This document shows, in pieces, positions 42,601-55,900 of a DNA stretch of 64,000 bases. Numbering within the stretch: the first letter of the stretch is position 1; every line of letters begins with the position of its first letter. Source of the stretch: Plazaster borealis (taxonomy: Eukaryota > Echinodermata > Asteroidea > Forcipulatida > Labidiasteridae); the NCBI GenBank assembly GCA_021014325.1, contig CM037464.1, positions 7,409,127 to 7,473,126 of the forward strand. The letters run 5' to 3'. The notes below the pieces were generated by a model that made no database searches, had not been told where the DNA came from, and saw nothing but the letters and a program-made list of their open reading frames with translations. Made by a program: the position numbers and the translations under genes.

Positions 42601-45600
42601 TAATCTTTCAACATTTTGTCGCCTAAGCGAAAACAAAATGGCCGACAATTTGTTTCTGTGTGGAGGAGAAGTACACGGTGACGTCATATGCAGTGATACT
42701 GCAGTGCAACGGCTGTTACATGTTTCTTGTTTTTGTTGCAGCGCACAGTGAGACAGTGCATTACGTTTTTAGAAATTGCCAACTCCGGAACTGAATCGGC
42801 CGTTGATTTAAAAAAATAATTTACTATCTTTTTCAGGAAAACTTTCAATTCAAATTAACATTTAAGAAGTCAGCAGTGCATCTTATACAAAAGTTATGTT
42901 TATAATCGATTCCCTGTGTATTAACAACCTTCTATCTACATGTATTAAAGAACATGAAACGGAATTTTTTTTGTCTGAAACGGAATTCATGTTTTTTAAA
43001 AACGGAATTTGCACTTTTCTGAAACGGAAAATCATTGGCCCTATACTTGCCCATACTAAAATTATTGGACTACTGTGGCTGGGGTGGTCAAGTGATCATT
43101 TCAAGCCCTGCCCATTTTACATGCATCATGTGTATTACACGTATAGTATGTACAGTGCTGCATGACAGCTTTGTGCACTGGTATGTGTTTATGGACTGTA
43201 TAATGGGCAGGGCCCAGACCAAATGGCCATGGTTGGAGAAAAGAAGATTACACTCCATTGTCCTGGCATGTAGGCCAGGCCAACCAGGCATTCATAATGG
43301 TTGTGTATCCACTATCCAGTTACATGTACACTGCTAAATATAAGCCTCTAATGTAATAGAAGATGTATAGGCCTACAATGTCAGTGGTAATACATTGTGT
43401 TTTTAACTAGTTGCAGATATGATTGAATGATATAAAATCATGGTACATATATGTAGCACAGAATTTTGTGATTAAATTTCTGTCAGCTTTGTACATAAAT
43501 GTGTATGTAGAAAATACTTGGATGTTCCCACACAAAATGTATCATTCTTGTTTTAGTAGGCTACATGTTTTGTATTTTTCGCAAAATGTTGTTGTTATCA
43601 TAACAATACAATTTCAAAGTTTAAATGTCCAGTCTTTGGTGTTAATAAGTGTTAATCAAAGTATCACATTCACCTGAAACACACATTGGATCACTGGTCT
43701 TTAATTCCAGTGATTTTAGAATTGCGCCTGTAAACCTCCAGTGACTGTAAGTGCTTTTTGAATTAATATTAAGTTATTAACTGATTTAGTATGGATTCAA
43801 CAGAATTGGAAGATATTTACAATGTATCAGACTCAAAGTCAACATTTGAACATCATTTAGCAAAAATAAACATATTGAATTAAAAAAAACATGACTTGCT
43901 GGTTGTGAGTTTGCTGGCCCAATGCTAAAAAAATCACTGGTCTTGGGCCAGCTGTCTGGTGTAAATTTTGAGCCCTGTTGGTTTGTGATGTTATCAGCCC
44001 AAATCTGCTAAAAAATACAGAGTGCAATTCGTCCAGTTGGTATTTTTTTGGGTAGGAGGAAGGATATTTTGAATTGGAAAGTGTTCATTCGTTCATTACT
44101 ATTTTTTCTCAGGAAAGGGTTATTGGGTGTGTGTGTGTGTTGGCGGTGGGGCGGGGGGACTGGCCAAGAGGGTGTGGCAATTGGGAAATTAACATGTAGC
44201 GAAGAGTACAGCTGACTTAAAGGCAAAGTATACCTTATATTTTAGGAACCGTTCAATTGTTTTAATCCTATATTAATGTACATGTAGATATACAATAAAA
44301 CTAACCTGTAAAAGTTTCATTTCAAAAGGTGGCAGTGTTTTTTAGATATCGCCGCAATTCTGGAGCGGTTAGGGCCGCGCAGGAAGAATAATCCGTAATC
44401 GGAATACACAATCTGAGACAGAAACGTTTCTCAAATTGAAAATTGTTTTGAATCCCTTTCTCTAAAACCACATTCGTCAGAAGGAATCGTTTCTCAAAAA
44501 TGCATTTTCAACAGCTGCAGTTTTCTTACCTAGTAAGTTTTTATGGTAATTAATTTTTAGAGTAATTACCAAAGGTACATGTATACCCTCCCTTTAACAA
44601 TTCTATTAGAATTTCAAAGCGACTGTGTTGACATTTAAACTATGTTTGGTTCAGTGTAATGAAAAGCTAACCGGATTGTGTTCTTGTTATTAACAGCCTA
44701 GCCACTAATCCTGCCCTCAGTGAATGTAATCCCATTACAATAAAGCAAGTGTTACGCACATCCCCAGGCCCCGTGTGAGCCTGAGATCTGCAGAACTATA
44801 AAAAACAAAACAAACCTCCCACCACAAAAACCCCCCCAAAACACACAAATATCACCGGTTATGATTTGTAGTGTGCCAGTTTGGATCAATTTAGCTTCTA
44901 GCACTTGGTGAGAAATTCGTATGATATGAATGTTTGCCAGATGTTAAACAGAAGAGAAATTGATGTGTTGTCTACGTGTACATGTATAGTAGACAAATGT
45001 CTGACCGTGGGTGCTGACAAGGATGCAAACTAATTGAAGCATTACAGTATGTTTATAAAAATAACATGAATTTCGAATGATGAATCAGCCAGCCATATTA
45101 CAAATTTATCATGTGACTTTTATGCAGGCCTGGAATTAACCCACGCTACCCACAGTTCTTGCCGTGGTGCCCTCTGCTCTTGCTGCGTTGTCCTTCACAA
45201 AATTCCAATACGAATTTACATTTTCATCATGCTAAGTGCCCCTTGCCAGAAGAATATTGCCGTTCCCTTTCAAGAGCGATGGGATAAAGGCCTGTTGTTG
45301 TTACATACAATGCAGGGCCCTACATGTACCCTTCTAGCACAGTCTTTTCAGAAAAACATTTCAGTTTGGCTTTCCCACCATGGCCGTTCCTTCCTTGTTC
45401 ATTTCATTTCAGGTTAAAGGGGGACTGTTGTCATGATCACAGCAGGCCTTTCGCTGTGCATGGAATTAGGAACTCTCACCCAGATACCCATGCGCGCGTG
45501 CTGGCGTATCAGATCTATGGCTGGTATGGGCACGCGCGCATGCAGTACTTGGGTGAGAGTTAATAACATTGTAATTCCAGATGCACAGTCACAGTCCAGC

Positions 45601-48600
45601 TGTGGTCATGACGACAATCCCTCTTTAATATTTCACACAGTGAGATTTAAACATTCTTTATCTTCTGAGCACAACATGTACAGTTTTGTACGAGTTGTGA
45701 TGTTTGATGTGAAATAAATCACTTGTATTAATCATGGATGATACAACCTCGTTCCCAGTGGTGTCAATCTCGCTGCGCCATTTTTTTTCTTTCTCAGAAT
45801 GCCTTGCTCGATCGTAACCCCTGGAAGTGTGACTTTGAAATATATTGGATATGTGTTAGAGACGTACATGTATGCAGAGCGCGCTATCAAAAGACGCATC
45901 AAGTCATAGAGCAACTGATCCCCTCTCATTCTTTTTTGAAAAAAAAGAGTTCCATTTGAAGTGTATTGCGTCAAAAACTGTGCATTTTTACACGCGCGTA
46001 CTAAGCACCCAACAAGTGCCTACAAGCGCCTCCAAGCGATTGAAAGTTTTAACAAGCGTGCACGCAGAGCAGTCACTTTTGGTGAGCCAATTAACGTTGA
46101 TTTCCTGTGCTTCCTTTCCAGGGGTTAGTGACGAGAGGTATTGATACGGCGCGCTGCCCATCTTATCGAGGCTACCATGGATAGTACATTATTCCAGTAG
46201 TTTTTATTCTGTAATAGGCCTACTGTCTGACCATTCAAGTCAATATCATCCACACTGGTTTTGAATAATAGCCTGCAATGTGATCCTGCGTGGTGAATGC
46301 AGATCTACACAGTACACAGAAACATAGTTTACAGTGCACAGGTACATGTAGTTCTGTACTGTGTACACAGTTCGAGAAAAAATGATTGTTTTTATTTGAA
46401 CAGGCCCTAAGCTCTGAATGAAGATAAATAGGCCTATCATTTGTCTTATGTTATGCAAGTATGCTTCAATAACCAACAAAATCGAAAGCTACATGTATTT
46501 TAATTTATCAGACTCAATGTCAACTTTTTAAAGGGACACACCGGCTGAATTGGGCTATTTGGGCTACAAAATAGACTAAAATATGACTTCAACGGTCTTC
46601 CAGGAATGAAGAACAGTCCATAAAAAAAAATCATAAAATTTAGCCGTTTTTGAGCATTTTTAAACAAAAACGAAGGTCGCGTGATAGTTCGAACCACAAA
46701 CTGGTTCAAACAATCACGTGACCTTCCCAGTTAGTTTTACTTCCAGCCGTTTAAAAGTAACTTACCAAACCAAATTAAAATCTTTTTTTTACACAATTAT
46801 TAACGAGTAATTGACAAAAAAGATCATGTATTCAAATTATCGCTACAAGTTGTAAATAATGGTGAAAAGTCCAACGTAAGATTCGCATTCAAAGAGTCCG
46901 TGTAACGGAGGCGTGTTGCATGGCCCAAAGGCGTGGAGCAATCACAACGTAAGCCTTGGGGGCATATCCCGTCAGTCGGCGCTACATCCCGTGGGGCCAG
47001 AGAGCGTTGAAACCTAGGGGCATGAACTCCTCAGCTTGCCAATAGCCGTGGCTTCGGAGCCTGTCTGGGGAGTTGGGAGCCAGACCATAATCACGTTTGG
47101 TTCCAAGGGGGTTTTAGGCAGTGCCCGTGTTGGATTGACTGCGCTGCACACACTCGCAGTCGCAGGACGACGACGTTGATATGCACCGATGACGGACTGT
47201 TTCACAATGTTCACTCCTCCTAAAAAATTTCGCTCCGGCGCCGCCGGCCGTCCAGTCAAGTCATCAGCGGAAAAACGAGAGGTTGCCTCAGATAGAGCTG
47301 CCAAGACAATGTCAAGTAAATTTGACGGTTGCAACGGCTGGAAAAGTGTATACGCTGACCTTTGACCGCGTTTCGTTTTTTTCACTATTTTTCGTTAATT
47401 ACGTGCTAATTTTATGATATTTTTTTTTTTTTAACATAAAATTATTTAATGTTTGTGACTCTACTTCACTAAATTACGTAAATGGTGAGCCGGTGTACCC
47501 CTTTAACATCATTTTATTTAATTTCACAGTGATTGATATTTTTCAATTGAAAAACACAAGACCACCGAACTTGTCAGGTCGTGAGTTTACTGTCCGGTCG
47601 TGAGTTTACTGGCCTGATGCTGAAATCACTGGCCTGATGCTGAAATCACTGGCCTTGGGCCTGCGGTACAGTGTAAATTTTGAGCCCTGGAGGTGAACAT
47701 TTATTGAATGAACTTTTATGTGGATTTTTGGAAGGCTGTGTATAGGGTGCACTTTTGCTACTACATCTGTACATGTATACTGTATGGCTTCAAGTATGCA
47801 TTTTATAAAGAGTTTAGATTAATTAGAAAGCACATACATGTACAATTGTACATCATGTACACCTTCAACACTCTCTGACTTTAATTGTTGAAATGCCACT
47901 CAAAGTCATTGGTGTTATTTGTCCACGTATACCGTCAAGGTCCATTTGTCCCAGCAGGAAATGAAAGATTTATCCATAGACCCATGTGGATTATTAATTA
48001 CATAGCTACCTGGGCATTTCTACAGGACATCTGAGTGTTGGATGTCGTAACGCTTCAGATGATGGTGGCCCCAAGTTGTCAGCTACATGTAATTAATAGA
48101 GCCAATCAGGTTGACTGTTTCCTTGGTATGTTTAGGTGACCATATCTCCATGAACTGTGATGAGGTTGCGTACCATTGCGTAATTTGCAATTTGTGTGAA
48201 CAATTGATGTGATGGTTGAAGTTGAAGTGGCTAAACTATTTCTGGATTTATTAGTGTTTTCGTAGTGATCGAAGCAGCCATCTTGTTCCCCAGCCCCATC
48301 CCAGTATCCAAACACAGCCTGGGCCCTCTTTTATTGCAAATCTGACGCAGTATAAACATCATTACAATTACATGAGATGCTTGTGATTGCTTTTTGATGA
48401 AGGCATGTTTTACAGGGGAGGGGATACAGTTTCAAAAGAATGAATTTTGTCAAAAGAAGGGATAATTTCTACTTGTGTTATTAATTTATTTTACTGCAAT
48501 TTTATTAATTGTTTTTTATTAATTTTCTTAATACAAATGTAGCTTGATTGATCAGAATTGTTGTGATTTTTGTTTTACATTTTTGTGCAACTTGTTGGAC

Positions 48601-51600
48601 CACTGAGTTTATGGTGGTACGTGTATGCCTGATCCCATGTAAAATAAGTTTGCATTAATTATGCTTTAGCACGCAGGAATTAGAGAAAGGTAACTCAATA
48701 AAAAAATAAGTTTCAATCTGATTACTCCCCAAGTAGGCCTATAAAGTTTGTGCCAGCAGAAATCCACCTGAAATGCTGCCAAAAAAAGGCAATTTACAAA
48801 CCCACCAAAATCACTGTTGATTATCTTAAGGCCAAACAAAATAAATGTTCTGTTTCCGATTACATGCCATCCTGAAATAGGGTAGGTAGGTCAGGATTTT
48901 ATTTTTTTAACATTTTTTTTTTATTCCGATTCAATTCAACAAAAACAACAGCGAGTTACAAAAAACTGCTCCAAAATCTACGAAAGACCTCTTTAGTATA
49001 CTTTAAACTCACATGGGGTATGCAGGAGATGTTGCTGGTTAATATGGAGGTTCGATTGTGTCAAAAGTATTTCTAAAAAAGAAAATTTTTCGGCTAAAAC
49101 GATGTCTAAATCGTCTGCTCGCAACTTCTGTTGACGTTCCTTCATCTGTTGAGCGCATTCAATGGATTTGCGCAATGAATTTGACAAAATTGTGCGCAAT
49201 TTGTAGTTTGCGCTCTGCAGAATTTGCAGCTCTATCTACCGATCAAGCAAAAGTCCGCTTAATTTGTAGTTTGCGCTCTGTTTATTGCGCTCTGTGATTG
49301 CGCTATGCAACGCACATGATGCGACGACCGTAGATCGCAAAATCGTTGACTCAAATCACGGAGAAATCGGTATATTTGACTTGATGTCTTGTGGTTTTTA
49401 TTTCAGTTTTGTGTAAAACATGTTAAGTTGGTCAAAGGCAGACATTTTGTCCATGGAACAATATTTTTTTAATTTTTTGATTTAATTTTTAATTTTTTTT
49501 AATTTTTAATTTTTTTCCTTTTCAAGCCGAATAAAAAGTTAAGGGTCACGGAAATTGCGGCGTAAAGTTAGGGTAGGTCGGGTAACCGAAAACAGAACAT
49601 TTATTTTGTTTGGCCTAATTGCTGCAATTGCAATTAGACAGTAATGAGTACATGTAATACATACATGTACATGTATCAACTTTTCACATTAGTTCAATAG
49701 CCCTGGCAAAGCTTAAATCACAAAAAGGTTTTCACAAGCGATTTGATTTGAATTGTTTGTTTATTGAAAAATAGATGGTGTATATTACATTCCTCCCTTA
49801 TGCACCTTCCCTTTGACATACATCAGATAAGTATGTGTCAGTATGAAAGAATCTGTTTACAAGTTTCTTTTAAGAGTAGCACCAGAAAGTGCAGCAGGAG
49901 GTCAACACCAAACCACAGAGCTCACTAAAAGTAAAACAGGAAAAGCAATCATCAGTCATAGCAATGTGATTTCAGTAGCTGATGATTGATGGTACAAAAA
50001 TGTCGTTATGTCAGACATTGGTGAAGGTCAGGAGGGTGAGGGCAGACTACTAGAGTCTGGTCCCACACCTCCCCTTTGTAGCTTCCCAATGGTTGTTTAG
50101 TCACAGTGGACAGATCATGGTTAGAGGAAATTATGACAGCATGATGCCACTGTGGGTTTCAGCATGCCAGGAAAAGTCAGGGAGTCAACCTATTTTTATA
50201 TCCAATTGATGCCCATGGATGGTCCTGCCAAGCTTGAGTTTGTTTTGCTATTTCGATTGTGTGTTCACCAGGCCTGCGGGTCAATGACATCTACAATTCT
50301 AGTAGTATTTTACAGTCTTGAAGTTGTGTTCAGTCAAGGTTAGGTCTACTCATTGAAGGAAAGTTGCAAAGTGTTGTGATGAGTTCATCAAAACCGAGCG
50401 AAAGGCAATTGTAATTTTTGAGAATATTGCATTGTGTGTCCATCATTTTAAAAACATTATTTTATTACAAATCCAACAGTGCAAGTGCAATGACGGGATG
50501 AATTTAAGACGATGGAGAAATGTTTGCAGTTTTTATATTTAAATAATTGGGGACCCCAATTGGGGGAAACCTACGCAATCGGGCAGGGACTGAAAACCCA
50601 ATCCACACGCAAGAGTCCGGTTTGAAGCAGGATTCAAACCTGGATCCGCAAAGGTATAAGGCAGGGAAAGAAACTACTGAGCCAACCTGATCTGTGTTTT
50701 GTGTCAAATGTAAAAGTTATTCCAACTTTTTGATATTTGCAAATTTAGTCAATTCATTTCTCAAGTCTGATGACAACATTTCAAGTGGAATAATTCCTCA
50801 ACAATTCTAAATCGTGCAGGTCAAATTGCGTAGTCAAACATTTTTTGGCACCTTTGATTCCCACGTACATCAGTTAAATGTGAGAAGGAAGCAAAATCAC
50901 GTGCAAGATGACGCGCAGTCTTGCTCCAAGCTCTTTTTTATTATTTGCAGCTTCACCTGTAACTAGGCTCACACTGAAAAATTCTCCCTGTTTAAATGTA
51001 CATGTAGGGTGATAGTTTGGTTTTTGTCAACGTGATGGTGATTTATTGGGAAAATTATCAAGTAAGATGTAGCAGTGTGAAAGTTTGTGCTGAATACAGT
51101 GTCTACTTGCTGAGAAAACAGCAAATAATTGTCAGGGTATTTTCACACGGACGTAGAACCCATCCACGATTAGCGAGGTGACAGCGGTTTACCCACTGTC
51201 TCTGGCCACAGCATTTGCAAGCAGACACCAACCCTACACTGTAAGAAATCTGAGACACTATTCATGCATATTAAATCGTTTCTCAGATTGAAATGTTTTT
51301 ATCTAATCAATGGGGGCATTTCAGACGAAATAATTTGGCAGGATGCTTACTACAATTACCATCTTTATTTAAACAAGTAAGCTTTCTGATAAAAACTACA
51401 CAATTGTTGTTGTTGTTTTTGGTGTTTGTTTGTTTGGGGGGGTCATTACTAAACAATGACCCTACCTTTAAATAAAATAAAACATTAATCTTTGTTATGA
51501 AAGGAAAGGGGAGGGCCTACTCAATGCTGTTATTTTTTAATTTGAAGACAAACTATGGAAACAATTATTTTTTGTTGATAATATGATCATTAAATCGTTG

Positions 51601-52850
51601 TGCAGTTGTAATTGTGGTTTGATTTGTAAACCTTAATATATGTTTCCCAATTGATTGATTGTGCATCATGGTTCTAAACAATCTTTAAGTCAATAAATAA
51701 GTAACTTGTAGATGTTTGAAGTAGACTGTAAATGGAATGCGATATCTTGACGGGCTCTAGACAAGTATGTTATGACGTCAAGAACCAGGGCTTGTCAGTT
51801 CATATCCTGTAATGATCAGCGAGTGTTTAGAGACAGAGATAATTTTATCCCTCGTTAGGCAGCTGTAGAGAGGTGGGGTTTTTCAGTATAAATTTCCTGT
51901 CAGTGTGTTCACGGAATCCTCCAATCAAACGAAGGGCTCTAAGTTGTTCAGCGTGATGCAAGGTAGTAAGCCATGATCAATGCGTCCAGGCTGCTTTTGC
52001 AGTTTTCTCCAGTTCGTAGTCGTAACCCCTTAAAATCCAACACCCTATGGTAACTCAGCACCCAAAATGTTAGACTCTGGTATTAGGTTTACATGTACAC
52101 AAGCATTTCAGTTAACTATGAAGAGCAGCCCGCAAATCAACAGAATAAAAAACTGCTGTTGATTTTGATTGGTTTTACCCTTCCTCCATGGTTTTACTTA
52201 CATGTATCTCTGGTCCTTTCTCTATGCATGTACACCAGTACACACACGACACAGAAGTTAAATGCCAGTTTAAAGCATTAAAGGCACTGAACACATTTGG
52301 TAATTGTCAAAGACCAGTGTTCTCACTTGGTGTGTCCCAACATATGCATAAAATAACAAGCCTGTGAAAATTTGGGCTCAATTGGTCATCGAAGTTGCAA
52401 GAAAATGATGAAAGAAATAACACCCTTGTTGTACAAATTTGTGTGCTTTCAGATAGGAATAAAAACTTCTTGCAAAAAGTCTTTTATTATTTTAGTGAGA
52501 AATTACCTCTTTCTCAAAAATTACGTTACTTCAGAGGGAGTCGTTTCCTACAATGTTTTATACTATCAACAGCTCTCCGTTGCTTGTAACCAAGTAAGTT
52601 TTTATGCTAATATTTGTTTTGAGTCATTACCAAATGTGTACGATACCTTTAAACAAATGAGCAAGCCAGATAAATATTTGTTATTTATCAGTCGGCCAGC
52701 TGGTTATTTCATTGACTTCTCACAGCAACAAGTGTAAAACCAAGGTCTGCAGTTGTGCACACATCTGGCTTGAACTTCACCGCCACCTTTTTTTTATACA
52801 AAAATAGTGTTAAAATGGTAACTTTAGACATGGTTTAGTGAAATATGTAT

Positions 52851-52917
<67 letters not shown>

Positions 52918-55900
52918 TTATTATTATTATTTTTTTTTGGGGGGGGAGGGGGGGGGGGCTAGTGAAATGGTATGCTGGCGGGGCCAGCTGGTTAGTGACC
53001 AAAACAGGCAGAGGCTGACCATAGAGCTAGGCTGATACACTGGTTTTGGACAAGAACCCTGGACACAGGCTCAATGTACTGTTTTGGAATGCACTATATT
53101 TCATGCTCATTGTAAATATTGACATTATGTGTGTTTGTTTGCACACTGTTCTAATTTTATTCAGGGGCACAGTGTGTATCATACACACCCCAGGTCTCTT
53201 ATCTCATACAGGCATTTACATGTATATTCTCTATTTGTGGTACATGTACAGAATGTGTTTGATGTGGTTGATAAAGTCTGTTGCATTCTACATCATTTCA
53301 AACAAAATTTTAACTCTATTATGTACATGTAGGCATACACAATACGTATTGTAGGGTTAATCATGGGTGTGGCTAAATTGAAATACATGTAAAAAGTGGA
53401 CAATTATCAAAATACTGTAGGCCTACAGGACTCATTTTGAGTACAGTACATGAGTACATGATTTATGCCTACATTGATGTATGGAATAAGGAATGCAAAA
53501 AACTATATGAATGCAAATAATGTAGTGTACTGAATGAAATACACCCCGTCGCACACAAACAAAGTATTATGTGTGTGCATGTTTTGCATAAACGCACAAC
53601 AAATTTACAAATTGGACTTAGTGTGAATTCTCACACACAATTTGCAGGAATCGTTATTGATCATGTGACTGCATGGATGAAAATTTGCGTACAGAATTGC
53701 CTTTATGAATCCTAAGCGTAGCAAGAAGCCTGTGAAGTGGGCTGGTCCGATTACAGTGTGACTTCTGTTACTGGTAGATGAGCAACGTTCAAGTGTTACA
53801 TGATCTCTTCGGCTCTATGGAGCCAACACAATCTGTTCACATAAGTGTACAGCACGCACAGACTTCTGACAGTATTACTGCAAAAGTCGTTGTTCTGATC
53901 GTGGGGGGCAGGGTTACACACACACACTGTGCTCAGATTAACAAATTGAAGTGACAGATGTAATATTGTTCGTCAGATATTCACCAATTAGCATGCCAGG
54001 TGCATGGCAAACCTTCAAGTTTACATGTAATGTAACTTTCAGTGCGTCGTATTTAATGTAATTCAATATTTGAAAATAATTGTACATTTGTATTTAAATG
54101 ACTAATCAATAGTTCACACAGTTCGAAACACATTTCGCACATTCTAGTTATTACATCCCTGTGAAGACATTTTTTATTCTTACCTTTGTCCCTGTAGGCC
54201 TACTTACATATCATCCTCCAATATAGGCCTGCTGTGTAAACACAATTTCTTGTGGAGCACTTAATAATAATAATAATAATAATAATAACAAGTTCTTATA
54301 TAGCGCATTTTACAATAAACGTCTCAATGCGCTTTACATTAGTGCCCTGGTCATTGGGCCAATAACATTCCTTTAACCTTTCTCAGCTCCCTGGGGAGTA
54401 TACAACCCTGGGCAACCGTGGCGCTCCGAAGGCTGTTTCAAACACAATATCAACCTCTACCCTCGCAGGTACCCATTTATACCCCTGGGTGAAGAAAAGC
54501 AATTATAGTTAAGTGTCTTGCTCAAGGACACAAGTGCCATGACCGGGATTCGAACCCACAACCTGATGACTTAACCACCAGAACTTGAATTCGATGTTCT
54601 TAACCGCTCGGCCACGACACCCTACACATATTCTTCAGTCTTTAGAATTCCCCTAATAGAGACCTTTTGTCTTCCCTTATTTGTTTTGTCCTTGGTCTCC
54701 ATAAGGTGCATGAAGCAAAAATGTAAACATCTACACACATTGAACATGTTTGCGTACTTCACAAAATGTATACACAGGCACAAGTGCATTGCAGATACAC
54801 AGTTCATTTATTTCATTATTAAGGGTTTTCAATTGTATATGACAAATTCTTTGTACAAAATACACTGTATGTAGTTTTCGGTGTAATTTTTCGTCATAAA
54901 TTTAATGGAAGACAAGTTGTTAACAACATATTGTGATGAAAATATTTTCATTACACTTTTTACAGTTTTTGCATCTGAGCAAATTTAAATGTATGTTTTT
55001 TTTTAAGTAGAACATCACAGTCACTTAAAAGTTGTCCACAAGTCATTTTTATCCGCGCCTGTATATGTAGGCCTACACTTCACAGTGAGGACTGGAATGA
55101 CAAGCCAGATCTGTTTGTCACTCAGTGACCTAGCCTTTAGTAATAGTATGCAAGGAATGCAATTGTCCTGTCACTGTGTGTATGGTTGGACCATAGAGCT
55201 ACATGTGTGGTTTTGGACTGTGTGCTCTATGGTGTGAGCAACAGTCTGGCTGCTGACTGCATGCTGAAAACAAACCACACAGAACTGTCTGACTATCAGT
55301 CACAGACCATACTGTACATGATGGCCCATAGATCATAGAGCATAGATCAACTCAACTGCATATCAATGATAGCGAGTGATTCATACTATTTATGACATAT
55401 GCAGTAATCAGGTTTCATGTTTATTTTTAATGCAATTAGTGGGAGTTGTTGGACAGTGAAGGCAATATTTCTGTTTATTGCCAAGTCCCCAGTTGAATCA
55501 TTGTCGACAATCTGGCAGCCGCATCAGTTACAAAAATGTCAACTGCATGCTCCAAATTTTATTTTGCATGCAATCATGGGATTGCAGTTCACTACAAATC
55601 TGAATAACAATAATGTGAAAATTTTCTTGGGTTGGCTAAAAGCGGACTTTGAGACAGATTTTGTAAACTGTAGGCCCCACATGTAAATGGTCAGGTTTGA
55701 CACTTCCTTCTTTGTTGAGGGCAAGGCAGTTTTTCCTTGTTAATTTAAAGGACTTCGTATGAGCATCTATTCCTACCTCCATGGTATGAGGGACATTTTG
55801 TAAATTTTCATCGGAACAGTTCCGGGGGCACCAAGGCATTAATATACCAGAGGCATGAAGGCAGAACTTACCTCCTTTGACTCTGTGAAATACATTTTGA

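Noticed and set aside
45775..46135. Element bounded by GTAACCCCTGGAA and TTCCAGGGGTTA
   Set aside because: The inverted pair is short and imperfect, with no target duplication; not enough to call an element.
47014..47385. 123-codon minus-strand ORF
   Set aside because: Lies opposite a more protein-like plus-strand ORF in a GC-rich part of a TTAA element; composition gives no recognisable domain, so it is treated as a shadow.
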